DNA of 64,000 nt from UBA9926 sp913064795 (GTDB taxonomy: Bacteria; Pseudomonadota; Gammaproteobacteria; Pseudomonadales; Azotimanducaceae). The notes beneath the pieces are model-generated. The model had not been told where the DNA came from and made no database searches. It worked only from the letters and a program-made list of their open reading frames with translations. Shown piece after piece: positions 17,036 to 26,023 of the stretch. Position numbers and translations under genes: made by a program. The stretch is taken from the NCBI GenBank assembly GCA_045560765.1, contig JBJKZD010000007.1, forward strand, positions 141,469-205,468. Direction: 5' to 3'. Position 1 is the stretch's first letter; each line of letters begins with the position of its first letter.

Positions 17036-18448
17036 TTATCGAGATTGCTGTGGTCGATGATTGCTTGGATCCAGGCTCCCTCCAGTAGCCCCAGAAGGCT
17101 CAGATCGAAGGCGCTTCAACATTTTTTGGAGCCAAACCGCAGAGACAACACCGAGCAAAAGATTCGTAAAGGCAGTTGCCCAAAAAATGCCTTCATAGCC
17201 ATAGATGGCGCGCGCTAGCAGCGCCAAGGGCAGATAGATCACAAGCAGTCGCGCAACCGATAAAATCAGTGCCGGCAAGGGTCTTCGAAGCGCATTAAAC
17301 CCGTGGGTAGCTACAGTCATCATACCCATCAACCCTATAGAAATTGGAACGATATGAAGATAGAGCACGGCGACCTTAAGCACGCTTGGATCGTCGTTAA
17401 TGCTTCGCACAAATGTTGCCCCGCCGGCCCACATGATAATCGCTGCGGTAACGCCCCAGACAATACAGGCGATGTAGCAGATCGTGAGACTTTGGTTAAC
17501 CCGGGCATATTCTTGAGCTGCCCAGTTTTGTCCGACCAGTGGCACGACGCTGGTGGCAATTCCGATGACCACCATGGCAACCACGGATTCAATGCGGCTG
17601 GCCACCCCGAAGCCTGCGATCACTGCATCCCCAAAGTCGGATAACAAAAATGTGATCAGTGCGAGGGAGACCGGAGCGATGAGGTTGGTGGCAGCGGCGG
17701 GTATTCCGACTTGGAGAATGTCTCGGCAATTGTTAATCAAGCCCGCCAAAGAAAAGTGCGCTAGGCGTCGTTTGACCAAATACCAGTAAAGAGCCAGGAC
17801 CAATTGCGCCCCGGCACCGCCGACGAAAGCCCAAGCGGCGCCTTGAATCCCGAGAACGGGAGCGCCTGCCCACCCGAAGATGAGGAAGGGCCCAAGAATA
17901 ACCTGGATTAAAGGCGCGATGGTCATGATGTAACCTGGGAAGGTTGGGTCCCCATAGGCGCGGATCAATCCGTTGGAAACCATCGCCAGCCCCATGGCGG
18001 GAAACCCCAGAAAAAAAATATGACTGTATTGGGCGCTAAGGTCGAGTACTTGGCCCCTTGCGCCAAGGAAATTCAGAATGTTGTGTGAGAAGACGCCTCC
18101 AAGTAATGCGATTGAAAATGTGATGAGCGTCACAAGGATGTAACAGTGTGTCACGAGCTCGGCTGTTCGCGAATGCTGGGTCTGGCTCATAGCCTGTGCA
18201 ACCAGGCTGGCCGCGCCGATGCCGATACCCCGTGTGATCGCTCCAAGGGCCATGATGATTGGAAACATAAAAGCGATCGCGGCTAATGCCTCCATGCTGA
18301 TCCGGCCGATGTAGTAGAGCTCGATGAGATTGCCCAGGGTCATGGCCATAAAACCCAAGATCATGACGCTCGAGATGTTGAAAATGTGGCGTGTGACGGG
18401 TCCCTCCGTATAAACGCCTTTGGTCGAAGCGGATTCGGTTATTTGCAT
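17036..18448 (-). CDS. MATE-family multidrug efflux protein
   Basis: A 470-residue inner membrane protein with about 12 hydrophobic segments in two MatE halves. The first half shows LGNLIELYYIGRISMEALAAIA and the second VIAGFGVASRIESVVAMVVIGIATSVVPLVGQNW, both typical of MATE transporters, which exchange Na+ or H+ for cationic drugs. The C-terminal 30 residues are polar (SEPSGATGGSLDPSNHRPQQ). No clear Shine-Dalgarno is visible. Substrate cannot be named from sequence. Confidence 0.9.
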   Translation of the reverse strand: MQITESASTKGVYTEGPVTRHIFNISSVMILGFMAMTLGNLIELYYIGRISMEALAAIAFMFPIIMALGAITRGIGIGAASLVAQAMSQTQHSRTAELVTHCYILVTLITFSIALLGGVFSHNILNFLGARGQVLDLSAQYSHIFFLGFPAMGLAMVSNGLIRAYGDPTFPGYIMTIAPLIQVILGPFLIFGWAGAPVLGIQGAAWAFVGGAGAQLVLALYWYLVKRRLAHFSLAGLINNCRDILQVGIPAAATNLIAPVSLALITFLLSDFGDAVIAGFGVASRIESVVAMVVIGIATSVVPLVGQNWAAQEYARVNQSLTICYIACIVWGVTAAIIMWAGGATFVRSINDDPSVLKVAVLYLHIVPISIGLMGMMTVATHGFNALRRPLPALILSVARLLVIYLPLALLARAIYGYEGIFWATAFTNLLLGVVSAVWLQKMLKRLRSEPSGATGGSLDPSNHRPQQSR

Positions 18449-18520
18449 AAAAACTGTCTGCTTGGCTTCGGATAGAGGAGGACAATTTGTTGTCGCTAGG
18501 AGACTGCCGCTCAGCGCTGG

Positions 18521-21500
18521 TTAATGAAAGTCCCTGGACTTCATGTTGAAATCATTTAATAGGTGACTGAGGTCCTCGATCTGCCCAGCAACAACATGGA
18601 TGACTGATTCCTGTCGCTCAAGAATACCCTTAACGCGAACCAATTGCCCTCTCAATATGGTGGCTCTAAAACGTGCCAGTACATGATTGAAGATTACAAT
18701 ATTGATGTTGTCTGTTTCGTCCTCTAGCGTCATGAAAATAATACCTGACGCTGTGGATGGGCGCTGCCGACCGGTAACAAGACCGGCAACATCAATAAAT
18801 CGGCCATGACGAATCTGAGATAAGTCTGCAGCACGGGCGCAGGTTCGTAGATGCGGATGACTCGGCCTAATAATTGCCATAGGGTGCCTGCCAAGAGTTA
18901 ATCTCAAGCTTTGATAGTCCGCTCTTACATCGTCGATTTCCGAGGGTACGGGCAACGGGGCTGCTGGCTCGGGTTGATGGGCTAGAGGCCGAAATAAGGG
19001 TGCTGGATCGTGTATGCCAGTAGCCTGCCAATGACTTTCATGGCGATGCCCCGAGATTGCTTTGAAGGCGCCGGATTCAACGAGGCAGTTAAGGTCTCGC
19101 TCATCGAGTTGTGCATTGTGTTGCAGGGCTTTCAGGGTTGGTGCCTTGATCTGATCTCGGCATTCAATCAGTCGGCGTGCGCCGGCTTCGCTGAGACCTT
19201 TGATGCGTTGAAATCCCAGCCGAATCGCTGGCTGCGCTTGTTCGTTTTGATGGATTAACCGCTCGCAACGGTCTGGAGTTTCGAGTGTACACTCCCAATC
19301 GCTGGCTAAAACATCCACAGGGCGGATGTCTAAGTTGTGCCGCTGAGCATCTTGGATCAGCTGTGAGGGGCTATAAAACCCCATGGGTTGACTGTTGAGT
19401 AAGCCGCAGTAAAAGGCGGCGGGTTCGTGGCGTTTTAACCACGCGGAAAGGTAGACCAAGAGTGCAAAGCTTGCGGCGTGTGATTCTGGAAAGCCGTAGT
19501 CACCGAAGCCCTTAATTTGCTCAAAAAGTCGTTCAGCAAAGTCAAGATCGTGCCCTCGGTCAAGCATGCCTTGAATCAGTTTGTCGCCGAAATGGCTGAG
19601 CCCGCCCTTGCGTTTCCATGCTGCCATGGCCCGGCGTAGCTGATCGGCTTCACCTGGGGTAAAGCCAGCAGCGACAACCGCAAGTTTAATGACTTGTTCT
19701 TGAAAAATAGGGACGCCCAATGTTCTCTCGAGAACCGAGCGCACACCCTCATTGGCGTAGCTGACGCTGGCGTTCCCCTGGCGTCGCTGCAGGTAAGGAT
19801 GAACCATCTTTCCTTGAATCGGGCCAGGGCGAACAATGGCCACCTGAATGACGAGGTCGTAATAGGTTGCAGGTTTGAGCCGAGGCAGCATTGCCATTTG
19901 AGCCCGGGATTCAACTTGAAAGACACCGATGCTGTCCCCGCGTTGAAGCATTTCATAGGTTGCCCGGTCTTCTCTGGGAATACTGGCAACCGTAATGGCA
20001 TTGGGTCGAATTTGGTTAACCAGGTCGATCGATTTCCTGATGGCTGTCAGCATGCCCAGTGCAAGAATATCAATCTTCAGCAGGCCCAATGCCTCTAGGT
20101 CATTTTTGTCCCACTGTATAATGGTCCTGTCGGGCATGGCTGCGTTTTCGATGGGGACCAGCTGTGACAACGGACCGCTTGAAATGACGAAGCCCCCGAC
20201 ATGCTGTGAGAGGTGTCTTGGGAAGCCCAGAATTTCGTCGACCAAGTCGATGTATTGATTAATGACGGCGTTGTGCCCACTGACACCGGCTTCTTCAAAG
20301 CGCTCAACCAGCGACGCCTTGCGATCCCACCAAGAAATGTTGCTGGCAATTTTATCGACAAGGTGTGTATCAAGCCCCAAGGCCTTGCCAACATCGCGTA
20401 TGGCACTTTTAGGCCGGTAGGTGACAACGGTTGCAGCCAGGGCCGCGCGCTCGCGAGAATATTTTTTGTAGAGGTACTGTATGACTTCTTCTCGTCGAGA
20501 ATGTTCAAAATCAACATCGATGTCGGGAGGCTCGTCCCGTTCTTTAGAAATGAATCGTTCGAACAATAGGCTCACTTCTGCTGGATTGACCTCGGTGATC
20601 TCAAGGCAATAGCAGACGGCGCTGTTAGCAGCCGAGCCTCGGCCTTGGCAGAGAATGTCTTGGTCTTTGGCAAATCGAACAATGTCAAAAACAGTTAAGA
20701 AATAGTATTCGTAGTGAAGTTCTTGAATCAGATCGAGTTCGTGCTTGATCTGAACCGCGATCTGATCGGGAATGCCCTCTGGCCAGCGTTGAGTTGCTCC
20801 AGCCCAAGTCAAATTGGCCAGATATTTACCTGCTGAGAGTCCTTCCGGTACCAATTCTTCAGGGTACTCGTATCGTAATTCGTCCAGTGAGAAGGTGCAT
20901 TCAGCGGCCAGAGCAAGCGCGGCATTGCGCCATGCTGCTGGATACAGTGCGCTCAGTTCAGTAATCGATTTAAGGTGGCGCTCGCCATTGCTTTGCAATA
21001 ATCGACCCGCCATTTTGATCGATACACCATGTCTTATCCCACAAAGGACATCGAGGAGCGGTTTTCTGTTGGGGGCGTGCATGTGGGCTTCGTCACAGGC
21101 GACCACCGCGATCGTATGCAACGCTGCTAAAGATTTGATCTGGGCTGTTGTTTGTCGGTCAAAACCATTCATACCGAAGGCTGCGCCAATTCTCAGTTGC
21201 TCGCCAAAGAGTTGTTTAAGCCTTGTTGCTTGCTGGTTTTGTGTTTTTAGGTTCTGAAGACTTGGGATCCAGATGCAAAAAATATGGCTGTTAATCCCTT
21301 GGAAGTCTTCAAGTTCAAGATGGTATTCGCCTTTTTTTGATCGTCGTCTGCCAAGGCTGATGAGATTGCAGATAGCGCCATAGCCCTGCCGATCTTTTGC
21401 GAGCAGTATAAGGTTCGTGTCCTGGTCGAGTGTTAGAAAGCTGCCGATGATCAATTTTATTTGGCGGGACTTGGCTGCGATGTGAGCCTTGACGGCACCG

Positions 21501-21682
21501 GCCATAGAACACTCATCGGTGATGGCGAGTGCTGTGTAGCCAAGCTCGGCGGCCTGATGGACCATCTCTTCCGGGTGTGATGCCCCTCTTAAGAAGCTGT
21601 AGTTTGTCAAGCAATGTAGGGCCGCATGTTGCACATTGGCTTGCTGTCCAGATTGACCTTGAAACGCGGTAAATTTGTTCAC
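18521..21682 (-). CDS. dnaE2: Error-prone DNA polymerase DnaE2 (ImuC)
   Basis: A 1053-residue C-family polymerase that carries out SOS translesion synthesis with ImuA and ImuB. The N-terminal PHP domain opens with HCLTNYSFLRGASHPEEMV (residues 23-41). The catalytic Asp pair is in PDIDVDF (about 386-392), and the third Asp is probably in LGLLKIDILALGML. A C-terminal OB fold ends GQIEDLSHLL. It lacks the tau and beta-binding extensions of DnaE1. The start is a GTG at 21682 with no clear Shine-Dalgarno; an in-frame stop five codons upstream fixes it. The gene lies 12 kb from imuAB rather than next to it. Its leader holds an SOS box about 300 bases upstream plus two tandem arrays. Confidence 0.95.
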   Translation of the reverse strand: MNKFTAFQGQSGQQANVQHAALHCLTNYSFLRGASHPEEMVHQAAELGYTALAITDECSMAGAVKAHIAAKSRQIKLIIGSFLTLDQDTNLILLAKDRQGYGAICNLISLGRRRSKKGEYHLELEDFQGINSHIFCIWIPSLQNLKTQNQQATRLKQLFGEQLRIGAAFGMNGFDRQTTAQIKSLAALHTIAVVACDEAHMHAPNRKPLLDVLCGIRHGVSIKMAGRLLQSNGERHLKSITELSALYPAAWRNAALALAAECTFSLDELRYEYPEELVPEGLSAGKYLANLTWAGATQRWPEGIPDQIAVQIKHELDLIQELHYEYYFLTVFDIVRFAKDQDILCQGRGSAANSAVCYCLEITEVNPAEVSLLFERFISKERDEPPDIDVDFEHSRREEVIQYLYKKYSRERAALAATVVTYRPKSAIRDVGKALGLDTHLVDKIASNISWWDRKASLVERFEEAGVSGHNAVINQYIDLVDEILGFPRHLSQHVGGFVISSGPLSQLVPIENAAMPDRTIIQWDKNDLEALGLLKIDILALGMLTAIRKSIDLVNQIRPNAITVASIPREDRATYEMLQRGDSIGVFQVESRAQMAMLPRLKPATYYDLVIQVAIVRPGPIQGKMVHPYLQRRQGNASVSYANEGVRSVLERTLGVPIFQEQVIKLAVVAAGFTPGEADQLRRAMAAWKRKGGLSHFGDKLIQGMLDRGHDLDFAERLFEQIKGFGDYGFPESHAASFALLVYLSAWLKRHEPAAFYCGLLNSQPMGFYSPSQLIQDAQRHNLDIRPVDVLASDWECTLETPDRCERLIHQNEQAQPAIRLGFQRIKGLSEAGARRLIECRDQIKAPTLKALQHNAQLDERDLNCLVESGAFKAISGHRHESHWQATGIHDPAPLFRPLAHQPEPAAPLPVPSEIDDVRADYQSLRLTLGRHPMAIIRPSHPHLRTCARAADLSQIRHGRFIDVAGLVTGRQRPSTASGIIFMTLEDETDNINIVIFNHVLARFRATILRGQLVRVKGILERQESVIHVVAGQIEDLSHLLNDFNMKSRDFH

Positions 21683-21724
21683 TGAAAAATATTAATGTTG
21701 ATTGAAGATAAATCGCTCAAAGAA

Positions 21725-21763
21725 GCTGTCCAAAAAAGCTGTCCAAAAAAGCTGTCCAAAGAA
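21725..21763. repeat. 13-bp tandem repeat, 3 units, in the dnaE2 leader
   Basis: GCTGTCCAAAAAA starts at 21725 and 21738, and GCTGTCCAAAGAA at 21751; the period is 13 with almost no divergence, which suggests recent duplication. Confidence 0.9.
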
Positions 21764-21808
21764 GTCAGGGATATTGTTGGAACGCGGTTTTGACGATTTT
21801 CTTATGGA

Positions 21809-21899
21809 CTGTTTTTATTGCCTGTTTTTATTGCCTGTCTTTAATGGCTGACTTTATTCACCAGCTTTATTTGTAGCTTTACTCATCAGCTTTATTCGC
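21809..21899. repeat. 13-bp degenerate tandem repeat, 7 units, in the dnaE2 leader
   Basis: Seven contiguous 13-base units: CTGTTTTTATTGC twice (21809, 21822), then CTGTCTTTAATGG (21835), CTGACTTTATTCA (21848), CCAGCTTTATTTG (21861), TAGCTTTACTCAT (21874) and CAGCTTTATTCGC (21887). A central CTTTATT core is shared. The units diverge steadily from left to right. Confidence 0.85.
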
Positions 21900-21987
21900 C
21901 GGTTTCCTCGGTTGCGAATCAGGCGCGATGTTCAAGGCTGCGCTTAGGTTGAGCCAAGGAAGGCAGGCGTGGATAATTTTCTAAATA

Positions 21988-22003
21988 CTGTACAAATATA
22001 CAG
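21988..22003. promoter_or_regulatory. LexA (SOS) box between dnaE2 and tdk
   Basis: CTGTACAAATATACAG matches the gammaproteobacterial LexA operator CTGT-N8-ACAG. It lies inside a nearly perfect palindrome from 21981 to 22010 (CTAAATACTG to CAGTATTTAG). It is about 305 bases from the dnaE2 start and 194 bases from the tdk start, so it may serve dnaE2 through a long leader, tdk, or both. Confidence 0.9.
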
Positions 22004-22196
22004 TATTTAGAGGTGAGTGCAAGTCCCTTGCCGGTAGCTCATCGATGCGAGTCCGTTCTGAGGACGCTTGAACGAGATTTCTAAAGGTCTTTAAAAGCCC
22101 CTTTGATTTGATATATTGACTGCTTCGACAGTGCCGCATCATTTTCCTGACCGCGATGGGCGATTGAGGCGCAATGTGGTTTGAGACTAAGGCTCG

Positions 22197-22775
22197 ATGG
22201 CCAAACTTTATTTCTATTACTCTTCAATGAATGCAGGCAAGTCAGCGTCGCTTCTGCAATCAAGTTACAATTATCAAGAGCGGGGTTTAACAACGCTGTT
22301 GCTGTGTCCAGCGCTTGATGACCGATACGGGCAAAACAAAATTACTTCCCGAATCGGCATCTCAGCTGCGGCGCAAGGGTTCGGTCGGGATGAGGATCTA
22401 TTTGAGCTTCTGACCGTAGCGCGCCAAACGACGCCTGTTCACTGCATCATGATTGATGAAGCGCAGTTTTTAACAAAGATGCAGGTTCATCAACTAGGAA
22501 GAATCTGTGATGAGCTTGATATCCCTGTGCTTGCTTATGGCCTGAGAACAGATTTTCAGGCTGAACCTTTCGAAGGTAGCCAGTATTTGTTGGCCTGGGC
22601 CGACAATCTAAAAGAGCTCAAGGCGATCTGTCATTGTGGCCAAAAAGCCACCATGGTTTTGCGGATGGATGACCAGGGTCAAGTGGTTACCGAGGGAGCT
22701 CAGATCGCGATTGGTGGAAATGCCGACTATGTTTCTGTCTGTCGTAAGCACTACACTGCCCAAGCGCCTGGGTGA
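22197..22775 (+). CDS. tdk: Thymidine kinase
   Basis: A 192-residue type II thymidine kinase that phosphorylates thymidine for salvage. The P-loop is SSMNAGKSASLL (residues 9-20), the DNA/NTP-binding Asp-Glu is in CIMIDEAQFL, and the lasso region shows CHCGQKATMVLR followed by YVSVCRKHY, giving the zinc-binding Cys set. The substrate Tyr region GNADYVSVCR is also typical. The start ATG at 22197 has AAGG upstream. An SOS box lies 194 bases upstream, so damage induction is possible but unproven. Confidence 0.95.
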   Translation: MAKLYFYYSSMNAGKSASLLQSSYNYQERGLTTLLLCPALDDRYGQNKITSRIGISAAAQGFGRDEDLFELLTVARQTTPVHCIMIDEAQFLTKMQVHQLGRICDELDIPVLAYGLRTDFQAEPFEGSQYLLAWADNLKELKAICHCGQKATMVLRMDDQGQVVTEGAQIAIGGNADYVSVCRKHYTAQAPG

Positions 22776-23171
22776 TCAAAGGTTCGTACCTGTGGTTTTA
22801 AAGGGGGTTGTCAGAGAGCTCTGGAGCGAAGAGTTAGCCTATTTTTTCGAGCGTACTAAAGCACCGGTGCGCAGGGCTGGAAACGGCTCCGAAGCATACT
22901 CGTCATGGACCATCGCCGCCGTGCTCATCGGTAGTTCTACGACAACCGTGACAGAATAACAGACCGTAGAAGTGGTTAAATTAAGACGTTAGAACAACAA
23001 ACAGATAAGATGACCATCCTAAGGCGTGCTGATTATCGCCCCCGCTTGAGGCCGTAGTAGCGTTGCCTTGAGGCCGTAATAGCGTTGCCTCGAGCCTGTG
23101 ATAGGGCCGAATCAAGACAGTCCGCCTGTAAAAGTTTTAACCGAGCATAACAACCTGACGAGGAGATCATC
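22776..23171. other. Non-coding stretch between tdk and the oxidoreductase
   Basis: 396 bases with a short open frame to about 22959 that lacks a good start signal and is not recognised. The only structure seen is the 22-bp repeat at 23045-23104. Confidence 0.45.
23045..23104. repeat. 22-bp tandem repeat, 2 full units plus a partial
   Basis: A 22-base unit beginning CTTGAGGCCGTAGTAGCG at 23045-23066 is repeated at 23067-23088 with one substitution, followed by a diverged partial unit starting CTCGAGCCTGTGATAG (23089-23104). Confidence 0.85.
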
Positions 23172-24182
23172 ATGCAAAACCAACAGTGGCAGCTCAAAAC
23201 GCGACCCCACGGACTTATCGGCGAAGAGCACTTTGAGCGGGTGGTCAGTGATCTGCCAGGTCTCGAGGACGGCGGGGTACTGGTTAAGAATCTGTATCTT
23301 TCTTTTGATCCAACCCAACGCGGCTGGGTTAACGATACAGAGAGTTATATGCCGCCGGTTGCCATTGGCGAAGTGATGCGTGCAGGTACGGTGGGGCAGG
23401 TTGTCTCCTCTAAGAACGAGCGTTTTAAGGTTGGTGATTTGGTTCAAGGCCTCGGCGGATGGCAAGAATATTTTATCAGCGATCAAGGCACCGGGCTGAG
23501 TTCGGTCCCTGAGGGGGTGACGCCGCAAGAAGCCTTAGGGATTTTCGGAACCACAGGGTTGACCGCGTATTTCGGCCTCCTTGATCTCAGTGACCCCAAA
23601 CCAGGGGATACAGTTTTAATCTCCGGCGCTGCCGGAGCGACGGGTTCAGTGGCGGGTCAGATCGCTAAGCTAAAAGGCGCGCGAGTGATTGGCATCGCCG
23701 GGGGACCAGAAAAATGTCGATGGTTAACGGAGACTGCAGGGTTTGATGCTGCGATCGACTATAAAAATGAATCAGTCCCGGACGGTATAGCCCGTCTCTG
23801 CCCGAATCGAATCAACGTCTTTTTTGACAATGTGGGTGGCGGGATTCTTGAAGCGGCTTTAGACCATCTTGCGATGAACGCGAGAGTCATCCTGTGTGGG
23901 GGTATTTCGGGCTATAACGAGACTGAGCCCATGCCCGGCCCGAAGAATATTATGAATCTTGTGATCACGCGCTCGCGAATGGAGGGCTTTATCGTGATTG
24001 ACTATATGAACAGAGTTGGCGAATTTTTGACCGAGATGTTGCCCTGGTATCGGTCGGGTCAAATTGTTCATTTAGAAGACGTTCAAGAAGGTTTTGATGA
24101 GATCCCGAACACACTGCAGCGATTGTTTTCCGGGAAAAATTTGGGCAAACAATTACTCAAATTAGCCGAACCCGAGTCCTAA
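23172..24182 (+). CDS. NADP-dependent oxidoreductase, CurA/YncB type (MDR superfamily)
   Basis: A 336-residue zinc-free medium-chain reductase. The N-terminus shows the LSFDPTQRGWV segment typical of curcumin/dihydrocurcumin reductase and prostaglandin reductase relatives. The nucleotide-binding motif is ISGAAGATGSVAGQIAK (about 151-167), and the mid-region FFDNVGG is characteristic. These enzymes reduce double bonds of enones with NADPH. GAGGAG precedes the ATG. The UPF0178 gene follows 4 bases after the stop, so the two probably share a transcript. Confidence 0.88.
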   Translation: MQNQQWQLKTRPHGLIGEEHFERVVSDLPGLEDGGVLVKNLYLSFDPTQRGWVNDTESYMPPVAIGEVMRAGTVGQVVSSKNERFKVGDLVQGLGGWQEYFISDQGTGLSSVPEGVTPQEALGIFGTTGLTAYFGLLDLSDPKPGDTVLISGAAGATGSVAGQIAKLKGARVIGIAGGPEKCRWLTETAGFDAAIDYKNESVPDGIARLCPNRINVFFDNVGGGILEAALDHLAMNARVILCGGISGYNETEPMPGPKNIMNLVITRSRMEGFIVIDYMNRVGEFLTEMLPWYRSGQIVHLEDVQEGFDEIPNTLQRLFSGKNLGKQLLKLAEPES

Positions 24183-24186
24183 TCGA

Positions 24187-24648
24187 ATGAACGAAACCCC
24201 AGGAGCCATTTGGGTCGATGCAGATGCTTGTCCGGTGCCGATCAAAGAGATGCTGTTTAAAGCCGCTGCGCGTACCGGAATGTCGCTCACCCTGATCGCC
24301 AATCATTCGATGCGGGTGCCTTCTGGAGACAATATTCGGTTCATCTTGGTCCCTAAAGGCTATGATGTTGCAGATAACAGACTGACCGCCGAGGTCACTT
24401 CGGGTGATCTCGTAGTGACTTCAGACATTCCCTTGGCCGCTGAATTAATCGAAAAAGGTGCTGAGGTTGTCAACCCACGCGGTGATATTTATTCGGTGGA
24501 AAACATAAAAGCGCGCTTGACCATGCGAGATTTTATGGAAACCATGCGCGCCAGCGGCGTGCAAAGCGGCGGCCCAGCTCCGCTCTCCGCGAAAGATCGT
24601 CAAAAATTTGCAGGTGTACTTGATCGGTATTGCCAATCGAGACATTGA
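24187..24648 (+). CDS. UPF0178 (YaiI/YqxD) family protein
   Basis: A 153-residue protein with the family signature WVDADACPVPIKEMLFKAA near the N-terminus, VTSDIPLAAELIEKGA in the middle and NPRGDIYSVENIKARLTMRDFMETMR after it. The DxDxCP motif resembles a metal-dependent nuclease or PIN-like active site, but no activity is established for the family. Full length. It is co-directional with and 4 bases after the oxidoreductase gene. Confidence 0.9.
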   Translation: MNETPGAIWVDADACPVPIKEMLFKAAARTGMSLTLIANHSMRVPSGDNIRFILVPKGYDVADNRLTAEVTSGDLVVTSDIPLAAELIEKGAEVVNPRGDIYSVENIKARLTMRDFMETMRASGVQSGGPAPLSAKDRQKFAGVLDRYCQSRH

Positions 24649-24697
24649 TGGATTTTTTAACAGGCAAAATGCGTGAGCGTTCATAAGGGAGGCGGGC

Positions 24698-25186
24698 TTG
24701 AAAATCCGAAAAAATAGTGTGGTCGCGATGGACTATCGTGTGCTCGATGAGGCCGGCGTGACCCTTGAGCAGATGAAAGATGAACCGATGGTTTATTTAC
24801 ATGGTCATCGCAATATTTTGCCAGCGCTCGAGGAGGCGATGGATGGCCATGAGATTGGGGATCATGTTCGCGTTGAGCTGCCGCCGGCTAAAGCTTACGG
24901 GTTACGTCAGGAGGATCGGACGGATCGCGTGCCAATCAAGCATCTGGAAAAACCGCCCCGGCGAATTCGAGCTGGAGATCTGGTTCGGGTCAGAACCCAG
25001 CAAGGCCCTAGGGATGCTGTCGTCGTTAAGGTTGGGCGCTTTAACGTTGATTTAGATAGTAACCATCCGTATGCGGGCAAGACATTGACCTTTGAATTGG
25101 ATATTCAAGCGGTCCGTCCAGCCACAGCAGAGGAGATCGCCCACGGCCATAGTCATGGTATTGAGGGAACTTCGGGACACGACTAG
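24698..25186 (+). CDS. FKBP-type peptidyl-prolyl isomerase (SlyD-like)
   Basis: A 162-residue protein starting at a TTG (24698) with GGGAGG at 24687-24692. The FKBP core is split by an insert-in-flap domain: VVAMDYRVLDEAGVTL, then YLHGHRNILPALEEAMDGHEIGD, then LPPAKAYG and the insert, ending with HPYAGKTLTFELDIQAVRPAT, as in SlyD. The C-terminus has only a short His patch (HGHSHG), much less than in E. coli SlyD, so metal-handling ability is probably reduced. Role: proline isomerisation and chaperone activity. Confidence 0.87.
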   Translation: MKIRKNSVVAMDYRVLDEAGVTLEQMKDEPMVYLHGHRNILPALEEAMDGHEIGDHVRVELPPAKAYGLRQEDRTDRVPIKHLEKPPRRIRAGDLVRVRTQQGPRDAVVVKVGRFNVDLDSNHPYAGKTLTFELDIQAVRPATAEEIAHGHSHGIEGTSGHD

Positions 25187-25201
25187 TGCCTTGATGGAGC
25201 G

Positions 25202-25999
25202 TTAGTGGCCTTGCCAGTTTGGGGGTCTTTTTTCTGAAAAGGCGCGGGGGCCCTCGTTTGCATCGAGGCTTTTTCGGCGTTTTTCCTCCTCCGGGTCAAC
25301 CCTGATATAAGCCTCAGGAAGCGGTAAGTTTAACCCTTTAAGGGCTGATGCTTTTGTGGCTCTGACGGCCAGGGGTGCGCACTGAATAATGTCTGCAGCA
25401 TAGCCTTCTACCGTCTCCCGCAGTTTGGACGTCGGTACGACCTCGTTGATCAGTCCAAGTTCAAAGGCTCGATGGGCTGAAAAGTGTCGTCCTGTCAAAA
25501 GATAGCCCATCGCAGGTTTTAAACCGATTTGACGGGGCAAACGGTGTACACCACCACTGCCGGCGATCAAGCCACGTCTAGGTTCGGGTAATCCGAAGTT
25601 GGCTTGCTCGGACGCGATAATGATGTCGCAGGCCAAAGCGATTTCTAGGCCGCCTCCCAGCGCATAGCCGTTGACCATTGCAATCAGAGGCTTGGGAAAG
25701 TCAAAACGCTCCGTAATGTGCGTCGTGTTGCTTTGATACTTAAGGGCTGCTTGTTGATTCTCTTCTGAAGCGCCGGCCAGTTGTGCATTGGCTTTTAAGT
25801 CCATTCCTGCGCAGAAGGCACGATCTCCGGCGCCGGTGATGATGCCCAGCCAGATGTCGTTATCCGATTCGATTTGATTCAGGTGTTCCGACAGTTGCCA
25901 CTTCAGTTCTGGATTGAGGGCGTTCATAGCCTCGGGTCGGTCGAGGGTGATCCAGGCAACATGATTAGCGATTGAAAATTGGGTGGTGTTGGTTTTCAT
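25202..25999 (-). CDS. Enoyl-CoA hydratase/isomerase family protein
   Basis: A 265-residue crotonase. The oxyanion-hole blocks are seen: ITGAGDRAFCAGMDLKANA and the VNGYALGGGLEIALACDIIIAS block. Glu at the first catalytic site region (GGGLEIALA) and GLPEPRRGLIAGSGGVHRLPR at the second fit hydration of enoyl-CoA. The C-terminal SLDANEGPRAFSEKRPPNWQGH is typical of CaiD-like members. GAGGT lies about 8 bases before the start. Downstream of NUDIX and CaiB-like genes on the same strand, it may belong to one acyl-CoA gene group. Confidence 0.9.
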   Translation of the reverse strand: MKTNTTQFSIANHVAWITLDRPEAMNALNPELKWQLSEHLNQIESDNDIWLGIITGAGDRAFCAGMDLKANAQLAGASEENQQAALKYQSNTTHITERFDFPKPLIAMVNGYALGGGLEIALACDIIIASEQANFGLPEPRRGLIAGSGGVHRLPRQIGLKPAMGYLLTGRHFSAHRAFELGLINEVVPTSKLRETVEGYAADIIQCAPLAVRATKASALKGLNLPLPEAYIRVDPEEEKRRKSLDANEGPRAFSEKRPPNWQGH

Positions 26000-26023
26000 C
26001 GGCTATACCTCAGAAAAACAGCA

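Larger units (their letters stand above)
21683..22196. other. Divergent intergenic region dnaE2/tdk
   Basis: A 514-base region with no supported gene. From left to right it has the two 13-bp tandem arrays (21725-21763, 21809-21899), a CG-richer stretch, the LexA box (21988-22003) and about 190 bases up to tdk that show nothing recognisable. On the minus strand no open frame with a ribosome binding site is seen between the LexA box and dnaE2. Confidence 0.6.

Noticed and set aside
20095..20517. Long frame antisense to or out of phase with dnaE2
   Set aside because: It overlaps well-conserved dnaE2 sequence and has no ribosome binding site.
22010..22090. tRNA or group II intron end-like sequence next to the SOS box
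   Set aside because: Some tRNA-like phrases (GTGCAAGTCCC) exist but no cloverleaf can be formed.
22636..22959. Gene overlapping the end of tdk
   Set aside because: It begins inside tdk in another frame and has no start signal or recognisable motif.
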